A DNA stretch of 55,838 nt from CBFGRV01 sp965651265 (lineage in GTDB: Bacteria > Bacteroidota > Rhodothermia > Rhodothermales > VXPQ01). Below are positions 39,152-46,874 of this stretch, in pieces. The notes under the pieces are model-generated. The model saw nothing but the letters and a program-made list of their open reading frames with translations, searched no databases and was not told the origin of the DNA. Every line of letters begins with the position of its first letter. Within the stretch, counting starts at the first letter, position 1. Made by a program: the position numbers and the translations under genes. The stretch covers positions 1 through 55,838 of the forward strand of contig CBFGRV010000023.1 of NCBI GenBank assembly GCA_965651265.1, given 5' to 3'.

Positions 39152-41380
39152 TCACTCCATTACGTTTATGACCATCATCATACCGGAATCGAGATGCTCG
39201 GCGATGTGGCAGTGTACCATCCACTTTCCCGGATTCGCAAGGTCGATGAGTATATCCGTTTCGGAGCCTACCGGCAAGAGCACGGTGTCCTTCCAGACAA
39301 AGTTGCCGTTGGGCACGCCATTCTGTGAGAGCACGAGAAAGCGCTGCCCGTGAACGTGGATGGGATGCTGCATGGCATGAAAGGCGTTCCGATCATTCGT
39401 GATTCGCACCTTGATGACCTCGCCCCGTCGAAACGTCCATTCGATATCCATATTCTCCTTCCCTGTCCCCGGATCGCGCAGAATCCATCGAACTTCACGG
39501 CCCGTCGATACCCAGTTCATCATCGGCATCGTGTCGCTCCATTCCACGGGGTTGAAATAGAGGCGATCGTAGCGCATCATCCGATCGATGACGACGGGGA
39601 CATCTCGCATCTCGAGCGTCATAATGAGCTCGCGGTCCACGGGCTGGTCGAAGTACTGCCGGTAGCTCTCGATCTCCCGGGATACATCCTCGTAGTGCCT
39701 CAGGCGAGTGAATGTCTCGGCATAATCGACGTCGGCACTCCGGTCCTCGACCTCGACAACGGCCAGCGTATCGACCTCCGCGAGGAAGGTGCCCGCACGG
39801 TGATTGAAGGCGTGTACGCGGTTGACGATCGGATGCGTGCCCGGCTCCTCGAATCGTGCTTCGACGATGTACCGCTCAGCCGGCGCCATGACTATGGACT
39901 CCACCCACTCCTCGCGCTCGAATCGACCGATGTCCGAACCCACCACCTTTAAACGCGCGCCGGTGAATTCGACGTTGAACGTGCGCGTGTTGGAGACATT
40001 GGTCACGTAGTACCGAACGACTTCCCCTTTACGCGCCGACAGAGCCGGATTCGGTTCGCCGTTGACGAGGAAGAGGTTACCGAATCGACCCATCAGCATG
40101 AAATTGGCAGATTCTTGCCCATATGGTAGGATGCCGGTTTCATCCAATAGTAGATCATCCAACATTAGAACCTCTTCCCTGTTGACGGGGCTCAGGGCAT
40201 CGGGATCGGATGGGCGGACGAGCATGTTGCCGTAGAGGCCGAGGTCTTGTTGGATGTCCTCGCGCACATGCGGATGGTACCAGAAGATGCCGGCGTCGGG
40301 GAAATGCACGCGATACAGGAAGGTATCACCCGGCATCACAGGCTCTTGCGTCAAGCCCGGCACCCCATCGAACCGATTCTCGAGGCGTACACCGTGCCAG
40401 TGAACGGATGTCGGCATCGGGAGCCGGTTCTCGAAGCGAACGATGATCTCACTGTCTTCTTTCACTTCGATGAGGGGTCCTGGATACTGGCCGTTGAAGC
40501 CGAACATCAGCAGGGTACGATTGCCGATGTGACGCCGCACCAGGCCGGAGATGAGACGTAACGTGTCGCCATCGGCCAGTGAGAGAAGTTCTCTGGGACG
40601 GGCCATGGGAACAGCTTCCGGATCCACAACACGCGGGAGATAAGGGGTCACTCGCGGCACGATACCATCCATCCCCGGAGCCATTGGGATCTGCGGATGC
40701 ATGGGGGGCATGGACCAACCGGTTGAAGCTGCTTCGGGCACGACAGGGTCCCCATGCTGGTGAGATGTTCGATGGGCCGATCCGCTGGATGAGTCCTCCT
40801 CCGAGCCGCGAAGGGCAGCCAGGGGCGTCAGGCTGAACAGGTCGTGGGGTTGGAGAAGATTGCTGGGAGACTGCCCGCGAAGCACGAGACGGCCGCCGCG
40901 CTCCTCTACGTCCGCCGACGGCTCGGCGGTAATGATGAGGAGGAATTTGTTGAGCGCTACTTCGCCCAAAAGCTGCTCGCCATTTTTTACGGCACCAAGA
41001 TTTTCCACATGCGCAAACAGAGGATCGGCCGTCCAGGCCACGTAGGTCGTGTACGGCCCCAATGAGGCTGGATCTGGCAGGCCGTCGATGCGGACGCGAA
41101 TGGAATATCGGTGGATGCCGTCACTCGTAACGGCAACGCCGAAGGGGCTGGCGGCTGGCTCCATTAGCGCCACGCCGTTCGCGGTGATTCCCGGAGCGGG
41201 CAGCAGAGCGATGCAATAGAGGTCTGGATGGGACGGCTGATCCGGCGCAGCATCCTCGGCGCAGGGATCGGCCATCACGTTGCTGCCTGTGTCGTCCTCA
41301 TTCTGCGCCCACACAGGTAGCGCCGAGTTAGCACAAATCGCGATCAGAGAGCACAGACACCATCGAACGGGAGCACGCAT
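39152..41380 (-). CDS. Multicopper oxidase with N-terminal extension and Met/His-rich linker
   Basis: A 742-residue exported oxidase (signal peptide to about residue 25). The copper ligands are H327/H329 ('HWHG'), H369/H371 ('WYHPHV'), 'HPIHVHG' and the C-terminal H723-C724-H725...H729...M734 block (HCHxxxHxxxxM), giving type 1, 2 and 3 sites. The cupredoxin core only starts near 265. Before it lies a domain of about 130 residues (48-175) with the pattern of RskA-like periplasmic domains, then a Met/His/Pro-rich stretch (about 200-240). Such Met-rich segments in CueO and related oxidases handle Cu(I). Cuprous oxidase, laccase-type or metal oxidase activity are all possible. Confidence 0.93.
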   Translation of the reverse strand: MRAPVRWCLCSLIAICANSALPVWAQNEDDTGSNVMADPCAEDAAPDQPSHPDLYCIALLPAPGITANGVALMEPAASPFGVAVTSDGIHRYSIRVRIDGLPDPASLGPYTTYVAWTADPLFAHVENLGAVKNGEQLLGEVALNKFLLIITAEPSADVEERGGRLVLRGQSPSNLLQPHDLFSLTPLAALRGSEEDSSSGSAHRTSHQHGDPVVPEAASTGWSMPPMHPQIPMAPGMDGIVPRVTPYLPRVVDPEAVPMARPRELLSLADGDTLRLISGLVRRHIGNRTLLMFGFNGQYPGPLIEVKEDSEIIVRFENRLPMPTSVHWHGVRLENRFDGVPGLTQEPVMPGDTFLYRVHFPDAGIFWYHPHVREDIQQDLGLYGNMLVRPSDPDALSPVNREEVLMLDDLLLDETGILPYGQESANFMLMGRFGNLFLVNGEPNPALSARKGEVVRYYVTNVSNTRTFNVEFTGARLKVVGSDIGRFEREEWVESIVMAPAERYIVEARFEEPGTHPIVNRVHAFNHRAGTFLAEVDTLAVVEVEDRSADVDYAETFTRLRHYEDVSREIESYRQYFDQPVDRELIMTLEMRDVPVVIDRMMRYDRLYFNPVEWSDTMPMMNWVSTGREVRWILRDPGTGKENMDIEWTFRRGEVIKVRITNDRNAFHAMQHPIHVHGQRFLVLSQNGVPNGNFVWKDTVLLPVGSETDILIDLANPGKWMVHCHIAEHLDSGMMMVINVME

Positions 41381-41593
41381 TTCGTCGAAGTCGAACTAGC
41401 TGGAAGCGGATCGATTGAACTCGATACGCTGTTACCATCTCCTTACAGAATCCTCACCGAGTACAGAGAATCGTTGTAGAAGTGACGAGACCTGAAAATT
41501 CGGAACGTTTACATCATGGAGCGGGAGATCAAGGTACGACGTGGGCGATATCCTCGCAGCCGGGCACCGCATCTCGCAAAGGGTCTCACCAGG

Positions 41594-42058
41594 ATGTCCA
41601 TCGCCGCCCTGTTGCCGTTTTTGATCGTTTCAGGGTGTCGAAGCGACTGTTTGCCGGTACCTGAGAACGACCAAAGCCCACCGGATGTGCGTGTTTCCGT
41701 CTCGTTCCGCACGCCGGGAGGAGAAGAGCGAGAATTGCATTTCGGCGTCGAAGACACGTCTAGAACAATACGCGTCGATGCCAGCCATCGCGTTCTCATC
41801 CGATATACGGCAACCGAGTCGTCCGGCCTGCGCAGCCTGACACCGGGTCTCACGGTCCAGCACACCGTCGGTCTTGGCACAGAGCGGCGTCACGTTCCCC
41901 TACGTATCGTCACGGCAAGCTGTCCCCGTGCTCAGCTGACCGCTCAGCATGAAGCTGCTGGTACGGGTGAACGCCGCGTCCTCATTATTACGGCCGGCGC
42001 TGAGAATTGGGTAGGACGGCGAGCGAGTATCGAGCCCTTGACGTTGCGTCTGGAATAA
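41594..42058 (+). CDS. Small lipoprotein of unknown function
   Basis: A 154-residue protein from the ATG at 41594, with a lipoprotein signal 'MSIAALLPFLIVSGC' (lipobox LIVSGC, +1 cysteine at residue 15). The mature part is beta-rich ('VRVSVSFRTPGGEERELHFGVE', 'RRVLIITAGAENWVG') with two further cysteines (C19 and the one in 'VTASCPRAQL'). No family recognised. The frame extends to 41516, but that start would bury the signal peptide. It is divergent from the multicopper oxidase and ends 27 bp before a convergent gene. Confidence 0.7.
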   Translation: MSIAALLPFLIVSGCRSDCLPVPENDQSPPDVRVSVSFRTPGGEERELHFGVEDTSRTIRVDASHRVLIRYTATESSGLRSLTPGLTVQHTVGLGTERRHVPLRIVTASCPRAQLTAQHEAAGTGERRVLIITAGAENWVGRRASIEPLTLRLE

Positions 42059-42085
42059 GACCGAAGCGAGCGGAACGGGCCGCTG

Positions 42086-42532
42086 CTAATCGCCCTCCAC
42101 GTGGCTCCGAATACTTGCGAGGGTCTGCGACCATCCCGTCACACAGGCCTGATAGAATTCATCGGCCGCCGGATCGACCGGGAATCCTTCCTGTCGGACA
42201 CTCAAGCGGCTCCCGTCCTCGACGGTATCGACGCGAAAGGTTACGATGAACCGTGCCTCGAACGGAGGCGCGGTCGATCGTGCGTAGTAAAGCAGCTCCG
42301 TCAGCTCCAGAAGCCTGGGGGGGTCGAAACGCGTGATGCGATGCGCGGAGACGTAATCCGGATGATCTTCCTGACCCCAGACAGCAACCCACAGGCCCTC
42401 GAGGCGAGGAATGATGATTGCACACGAGGCGCCCCACCAGCTACGCACGCGCGAAGGGGTAATCAGCAGATCGAAAACTTGATTCGGACCGGCGGCGAGT
42501 ACGATCGCGTCGTCAATACTTCTTGTTTCCAT
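42086..42532 (-). CDS. SRPBCC/AHSA1-like domain protein
   Basis: A 148-residue single-domain protein of the START/Bet v1-like superfamily: 'VFDLLITPSRVRSWWG' near the N-terminus, the central strands 'GLWVAVWGQEDHPDYVSAHRITRFDPPRLLELTEL', and the long C-terminal helix 'GWSQTLASIRSHVEG'. These proteins bind hydrophobic ligands or, in the AHSA1 branch, resemble Hsp90 activators; the function is not predictable. Monocistronic as far as visible. Confidence 0.82.
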   Translation of the reverse strand: METRSIDDAIVLAAGPNQVFDLLITPSRVRSWWGASCAIIIPRLEGLWVAVWGQEDHPDYVSAHRITRFDPPRLLELTELLYYARSTAPPFEARFIVTFRVDTVEDGSRLSVRQEGFPVDPAADEFYQACVTGWSQTLASIRSHVEGD

Positions 42533-42599
42533 CGTATGTGAGAGTGGCGAAAAGCCAGGTCATGCAGAAAGGCCGCTCGATTCGTGGGCCGTCTCGATG

Positions 42600-42827
42600 T
42601 TACGGCGCGTTGTCCGATTGTGGTTCATCCTCCCCGCCACCATCATCGACGGCCGGAGGTTCATCCTGCAACTCCACATCGGGCCCCGGTTCAGGCGACG
42701 TGACGGGCTCCTCCCCTCTCCAGAAAAAGAACATGAAAGCGACGACGGCTATGAGTACAAGGACTACGATGGCAATGATAGCCGTATTGGAGGTGCCACC
42801 GTTTGGACTTGATAGAGTCATGGTCAT
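42600..42827 (-). CDS. Small single-pass membrane protein
   Basis: A 75-residue protein with one strong transmembrane helix (about residues 17-36, 'AIIAIVVLVLIAVVAFMFFF') followed by an acidic, Pro/Glu/Asp-rich tail. The layout is of a membrane-anchored tail protein; no family recognised. No clear ribosome site precedes the ATG at 42827. It lies 67 bp after the start of the SRPBCC gene, reading the same way, and could be co-transcribed with it. Confidence 0.55.
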   Translation of the reverse strand: MTMTLSSPNGGTSNTAIIAIVVLVLIAVVAFMFFFWRGEEPVTSPEPGPDVELQDEPPAVDDGGGEDEPQSDNAP

Positions 42828-43211
42828 TTGTTAGCCATGGGTATGGCTACGAATTGGGATGGACACGCGGAGATCCGTCACAAAACCGGATAGTAATCTT
42901 GGTGCAGATTAGTTGTCACAACACAGTTGTTATTTTGGATATGCTCAAGAATTGGCTTCGTCCTGGCAATAAATGGAATGCGTGAGGGCTGACGGGTCGC
43001 AAACGGGCAGGTGATTTGAACATGAAGATTAAGTGCCCGACTTGCCTTCCAGTAGGCCCGGTAGTTCTTTACCGACGTTGCGATGCAGGGAGTTGCCGGA
43101 TGACCCTCGTGCGTTGACGGTGTCCGTCGACCTGCCTCCGACTTCCGTTCTCCATCCCTGAGCTTTCGTCCGCTGGTATTAGTTCAGCTTCGTCCCCCCT
43201 TCCCCCACGCT
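42828..43211. other. Intergenic region of 384 bp without a recognisable gene
   Basis: No open frame here looks like a gene, and I find no tRNA, RNase P, tmRNA or SRP signature. The stretch around 42890-42950 is more AT-rich than its surroundings and contains TATTTTGG (one mismatch to the -7 element TAnnTTTG) but no matching -33 element. It separates two oppositely directed gene groups, so it presumably holds promoters for both. Confidence 0.6.
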
Positions 43212-43607
43212 ATGCGACTTGTTATAGCCCTCGCTGTATCTCTGATCGTCTTGGTTGGTTGTGACACCAACACGTCGTCGCGGCTGGTCGAGTACGTAGC
43301 TGACGGCCGCGCCGCGTCGATCGACGTGGCGTTCATCGCACCGGCCGGATTGCCCGCGCCATCCGATACCACGTTCGTGCCCGGCGACTCTACCTATACC
43401 TCCGGCGATACGACCTTCGTGCTGAATGTCAGCCCTACGTGGCGCTGGTCGTTCAAGGCCGACGACGGCCAACGCCTGTTCCTGCGCGTCGTGAATCGAA
43501 CCGACCGAAATCACGTCAGCGCCATCATCTACGTGGATGATGACTACTTCACCTCCGCGGGAAGCGCCGATCCTTTCGGTGTCGCCCAGTGTGGGGGTAC
43601 TCTGTGA
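43212..43607 (+). CDS. Lipoprotein preceding the TonB-dependent receptor
   Basis: A 131-residue lipoprotein: 'MRLVIALAVSLIVLVGC' with +1 cysteine at residue 17. The mature protein is a short beta-rich domain ('ASIDVAFIAPAGLPAPSDTTFVPGD ... RLFLRVVNRTDRNHVSAIIYVDDDYF') ending with a single Cys ('AQCGGTL'). The final strand pattern resembles small immunoglobulin-like surface domains. Its stop overlaps a GTG start of the TonB receptor (GTGA), so the two are coupled. It may be a surface partner of the receptor, taking a role like that of SusD-type or other lipoprotein partners; that is inference. Confidence 0.78.
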   Translation: MRLVIALAVSLIVLVGCDTNTSSRLVEYVADGRAASIDVAFIAPAGLPAPSDTTFVPGDSTYTSGDTTFVLNVSPTWRWSFKADDGQRLFLRVVNRTDRNHVSAIIYVDDDYFTSAGSADPFGVAQCGGTL

Positions 43608-46600
43608 TCAAACGCACTCACTTTGCTTTCTCTCCCGTGGCTATGCTGTCCGGTTCACTGCGATCCCTCTTCGCGGCTCTCTTCCTGATCGCCGCTGCAG
43701 CTCCAGGCTTTGCTCAGACGGGTAAGATCAGCGGCCGTGTCACCGATGCGGCCACCGGCGAGCCGCTCCCCGGCGTCAACGTCGTCATCGTAGAACGATG
43801 GGTCGGCGGCGTTGCCGTACCGGCGCCAGATCCACGCGGTGCGGCAACCGACCCCGAGGGCTACTACTCCATCCTGAACATCCCTCCCGGGACGTACAAC
43901 GTGCGGGCAAGCTTCGTCGGTTTCTCATCCGTCACGATGACAGAGATCCCTGTGAACTCCGGCCTCACGACCGATCTCGACTTTCTTCTTCGGGAGGAGA
44001 TCATCGAAGGTGAGGGAATCGAGATCGTGGCCCAGCGCGATGTGGTGCGTCCCGACATCGCGAGCACGGTAGAGTTCATCTCACCGGAACGCATGACGCA
44101 GAGCCCGACTCAGCGCCTGGATGAGTTCGTCGGCAAAATCAAAGGCGTGCAGCTCGTCAGTGGCGATGAGGGGCACGGCTTGAGCATTCGTGGAGGCAGC
44201 ATCCGGGAAACGGACATCCGGATCGACGGGCTCTCCGTGCGCGACCCGCGATCGGGCAACTCGTACCTGAACTTTAATACAGCCACCATCGAGGAAATTC
44301 AGGTGCAGACGGGTGGCTTCGAGGCACGGCATGGCGGCATTCAGTCGGGCCTCGTGAACGTCGTCACGAAGGACGGTTCGCGCGATCGATTTACGGCGAC
44401 GCTCAGCATCGACTATGCGCCCGCGGGACAGAAGCGCTATTTCGGTACGGGTGCCTGGGAGCCCGGCTCTCCGCTCTATGAAACGTACGGTGGAATGTAT
44501 GCGCTCACGGGTGTTCCTGACTCCGTGGTAGCGACTCCGGAGAATCCAGATGGTTGGATTCCAAACGAGATCATGTTCACGGGATTCCGGGGATGGGACT
44601 TCGGACGTATCGGGCCACCGGGATTGACCGGAGAGGAAAAGCGCGCGCTCTGGCGTGCCACACACCCTGCCTGGGAAGTGGCGACGCGCCCCGATTACTT
44701 CATCGAGTCGGCGATCAGCGGACCTTTCCTTCTGCCTAAGACCACATTCCTTCTGGGGCTGAAATACGAAGACACGCAGTTTGCCTTCCCCCTTGGGCCA
44801 CGTGATAGCTATACGGACTGGAATGCGCAGCTGAAGTTGACGACTCGCTTTACACCGTCGACGCGCCTGTCCGTTAGCGGGATGTATGCCAACGTCAAGA
44901 CGATCAACTCCGGAAGCACATCGTCGTATAGCGGCGCCGTATTCGGACAGACGGACCGGTTCAACTTCCTCACCAACACCCGGACATCGGTCGAACAGCA
45001 GGCCGCCCTCATAGGAAGCTCCTGGGGTTTCCTGAACCTGTACAACATCGGCCGAACGCAGTTCTACGACAAGCGATTCATCGTGGCCGGGGCGCGGTTG
45101 AACCACACGCTCTCTACGACCGCATTTGCCAATCTGGAGCTTCAGTTTTCCTACGACGATGCGAACATCCGGCCCTTCATGTTCAGTACGCAGGAGCCGG
45201 GTGCCTACATCGAACTGGCCGGGCAGCAGTGGCTCAATCTGCCGTCGCAGGGCTATCCAGACGGTAACGTCACGCCCATCGATGACGAGCTCGGGATGTT
45301 TCGCCTGACCGGCGGCGCGAACTATGCAGACTCGTCCTACACGTGGACGGCAGGTCTAAAGGGCGACGTCACAAAGCAAGTGAACCGCCATCATCAGATC
45401 GAGACCGGCTTCGATGTGCAGTACCAGCACATGTTCGTTTACTCGGGAGTGAACCGAGGGACGACTTTCCAATACGAGCCTGGATTCTACCAGTACTACA
45501 CGGCTACGCCGCTGCAAGTGTCGCTATACGCCCAGGACAAACTGGAATACCAGGGCATGGTCGCGACGGTCGGCCTCCGAGCGGAATACTTCGACCCGAT
45601 GACCCATGGCTATGACGTGAGTCTGCCGCTCGATCCGGACTTCAGCGCCGTATATGGCGAAGTATATCACAGCTTGCCGGGCGCGCTGAATTCCTACGAA
45701 CGGTGGGTAGCGTGGCGCGAGCTGCTCGATGAACCCCCGGGCTGGCCCGTAAAGGACGCGAAGGGACAGCTCCGCATCTCGCCGCGAATCGGGACGTCGT
45801 TCCCCATTACGACGGCCGCCAAGCTCTACTTCAATTACGGCGTCTTCTACCAGCGGGCAAATACAGCCAACCTGTACAACCGCATCATCCAAACGGGTAA
45901 TGTAGCCGTGCCGAACCCGTCGCTGAAGCCGGAGCGCACCACGGCGTTCGAATTCGGATACGAGCAGAGCCTGTTCAACAACTACGTCCTGAATGTGACC
46001 TTCTACTACAAGGACGTGGTGAACAAGCCGATGGCGGTCACCTACTACAGCTATTTCGAGGACAACATCGTCCGCACGTACTCGAATGATGCCTATCGCG
46101 ACGTTCGCGGCATCGAGCTGCGATTCGAGAAGAATTTCGGCCGCTTCCTCACGTTCTGGGGCAACTACGACTATCAGGTGATCAGCGGCGGGACGACGGG
46201 ATTGAACGCCTTCTATGAGAACCCGCTGAAAGCGCGTGAGCAGGAGCGCTTCCCGGACATGTTTCGATCGCAGCCCCGGCCACGCGCATACGTCAGCGTG
46301 AACCTCCACACGCCCAATGATTTTGGCCCGCGGATTCTCGGCAACTACCCTATCGGCGGGATCTACATCAATCCACTGTGGGAGTGGCGCGATGGGGGCT
46401 ACGCCATCTGGAATCCGGAAGAGCCCAACCCGGACAGACAGCTACGTGTCGACATTGTGGATTACTCGAATGTGGATCTCCGAGTCTCCAAGATGCTGAA
46501 TCTGCCCGTTGGCTCGATGGAACTCATCATGACGGTGAACAACTTGCTGAACACGCGCCGGCTCTACACGGGCAATATGCTCCCACAGCAGTTGGCCAAC

Positions 46601-46759
46601 TACAAGAACTCGCTCCATCTACCCTTCAAAAGCGACGAGCTGAAAGGGAACGACAAGTGGGGAGAGTGGGACAAAGATCACATCGACGTGGGATGGTACA
46701 CGGCACCCGTGTTTCTCAATCCGCGGCGATTCTTATTTGGTGTTCGCCTGCAGTATTAG
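43604..46759 (+). CDS. TonB-dependent outer-membrane receptor with carboxypeptidase-like N-terminal domain
   Basis: A 1051-residue receptor. After the signal peptide comes a carboxypeptidase-regulatory-like domain ('GKISGRVTDAATGEPLPGVNVVIVE'), a plug ('LSIRGGSIRETDIRIDGLSVRDPRSGNSYLNFNTATIEEIQVQTGGFEARHGGIQSGLVNVVTKDG') and a beta barrel ending in an aromatic residue ('RFLFGVRLQY'). It imports a bound ligand using TonB energy. I favour the GTG at 43604, overlapping the lipoprotein stop; a GTG at 43589 and an ATG at 43643 are alternatives. No SusD homologue follows; instead a large exported protein does. Confidence 0.95.
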   Translation: MIKRTHFAFSPVAMLSGSLRSLFAALFLIAAAAPGFAQTGKISGRVTDAATGEPLPGVNVVIVERWVGGVAVPAPDPRGAATDPEGYYSILNIPPGTYNVRASFVGFSSVTMTEIPVNSGLTTDLDFLLREEIIEGEGIEIVAQRDVVRPDIASTVEFISPERMTQSPTQRLDEFVGKIKGVQLVSGDEGHGLSIRGGSIRETDIRIDGLSVRDPRSGNSYLNFNTATIEEIQVQTGGFEARHGGIQSGLVNVVTKDGSRDRFTATLSIDYAPAGQKRYFGTGAWEPGSPLYETYGGMYALTGVPDSVVATPENPDGWIPNEIMFTGFRGWDFGRIGPPGLTGEEKRALWRATHPAWEVATRPDYFIESAISGPFLLPKTTFLLGLKYEDTQFAFPLGPRDSYTDWNAQLKLTTRFTPSTRLSVSGMYANVKTINSGSTSSYSGAVFGQTDRFNFLTNTRTSVEQQAALIGSSWGFLNLYNIGRTQFYDKRFIVAGARLNHTLSTTAFANLELQFSYDDANIRPFMFSTQEPGAYIELAGQQWLNLPSQGYPDGNVTPIDDELGMFRLTGGANYADSSYTWTAGLKGDVTKQVNRHHQIETGFDVQYQHMFVYSGVNRGTTFQYEPGFYQYYTATPLQVSLYAQDKLEYQGMVATVGLRAEYFDPMTHGYDVSLPLDPDFSAVYGEVYHSLPGALNSYERWVAWRELLDEPPGWPVKDAKGQLRISPRIGTSFPITTAAKLYFNYGVFYQRANTANLYNRIIQTGNVAVPNPSLKPERTTAFEFGYEQSLFNNYVLNVTFYYKDVVNKPMAVTYYSYFEDNIVRTYSNDAYRDVRGIELRFEKNFGRFLTFWGNYDYQVISGGTTGLNAFYENPLKAREQERFPDMFRSQPRPRAYVSVNLHTPNDFGPRILGNYPIGGIYINPLWEWRDGGYAIWNPEEPNPDRQLRVDIVDYSNVDLRVSKMLNLPVGSMELIMTVNNLLNTRRLYTGNMLPQQLANYKNSLHLPFKSDELKGNDKWGEWDKDHIDVGWYTAPVFLNPRRFLFGVRLQY

Positions 46760-46817
46760 AGGGAGTTGAGCAACCATGTGGCGATTTCGTCGGCGCTTCG
46801 CCTCGCTCGAAACGCAA

Positions 46818-46842
46818 GGAGGCCTCGCCCCAATCGGCCTCC
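46818..46842. other. GGAGGCC hairpin between receptor and cargo genes
   Basis: GGAGGCC (46818-46824) and GGCCTCC (46836-46842) are perfect 7-bp arms with an 11-base loop, 58 bp after the receptor stop and 32 bp before the next start. There is no T-run after it, so it may stabilise or attenuate the transcript rather than end it. Confidence 0.4.
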
Positions 46843-46874
46843 CCGGTTCTAATCGACAAGTTTTGCATCGTGTG

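Noticed and set aside
42803..42985. A 60-codon open frame in the 384-bp gap
   Set aside because: No ribosome site, no domain, and it overlaps the start of the small membrane protein gene on the other strand.
46776..46874. An earlier start for the large T9SS protein
   Set aside because: It would place 33 basic residues before the signal peptide and cover the GGAGGCC hairpin.
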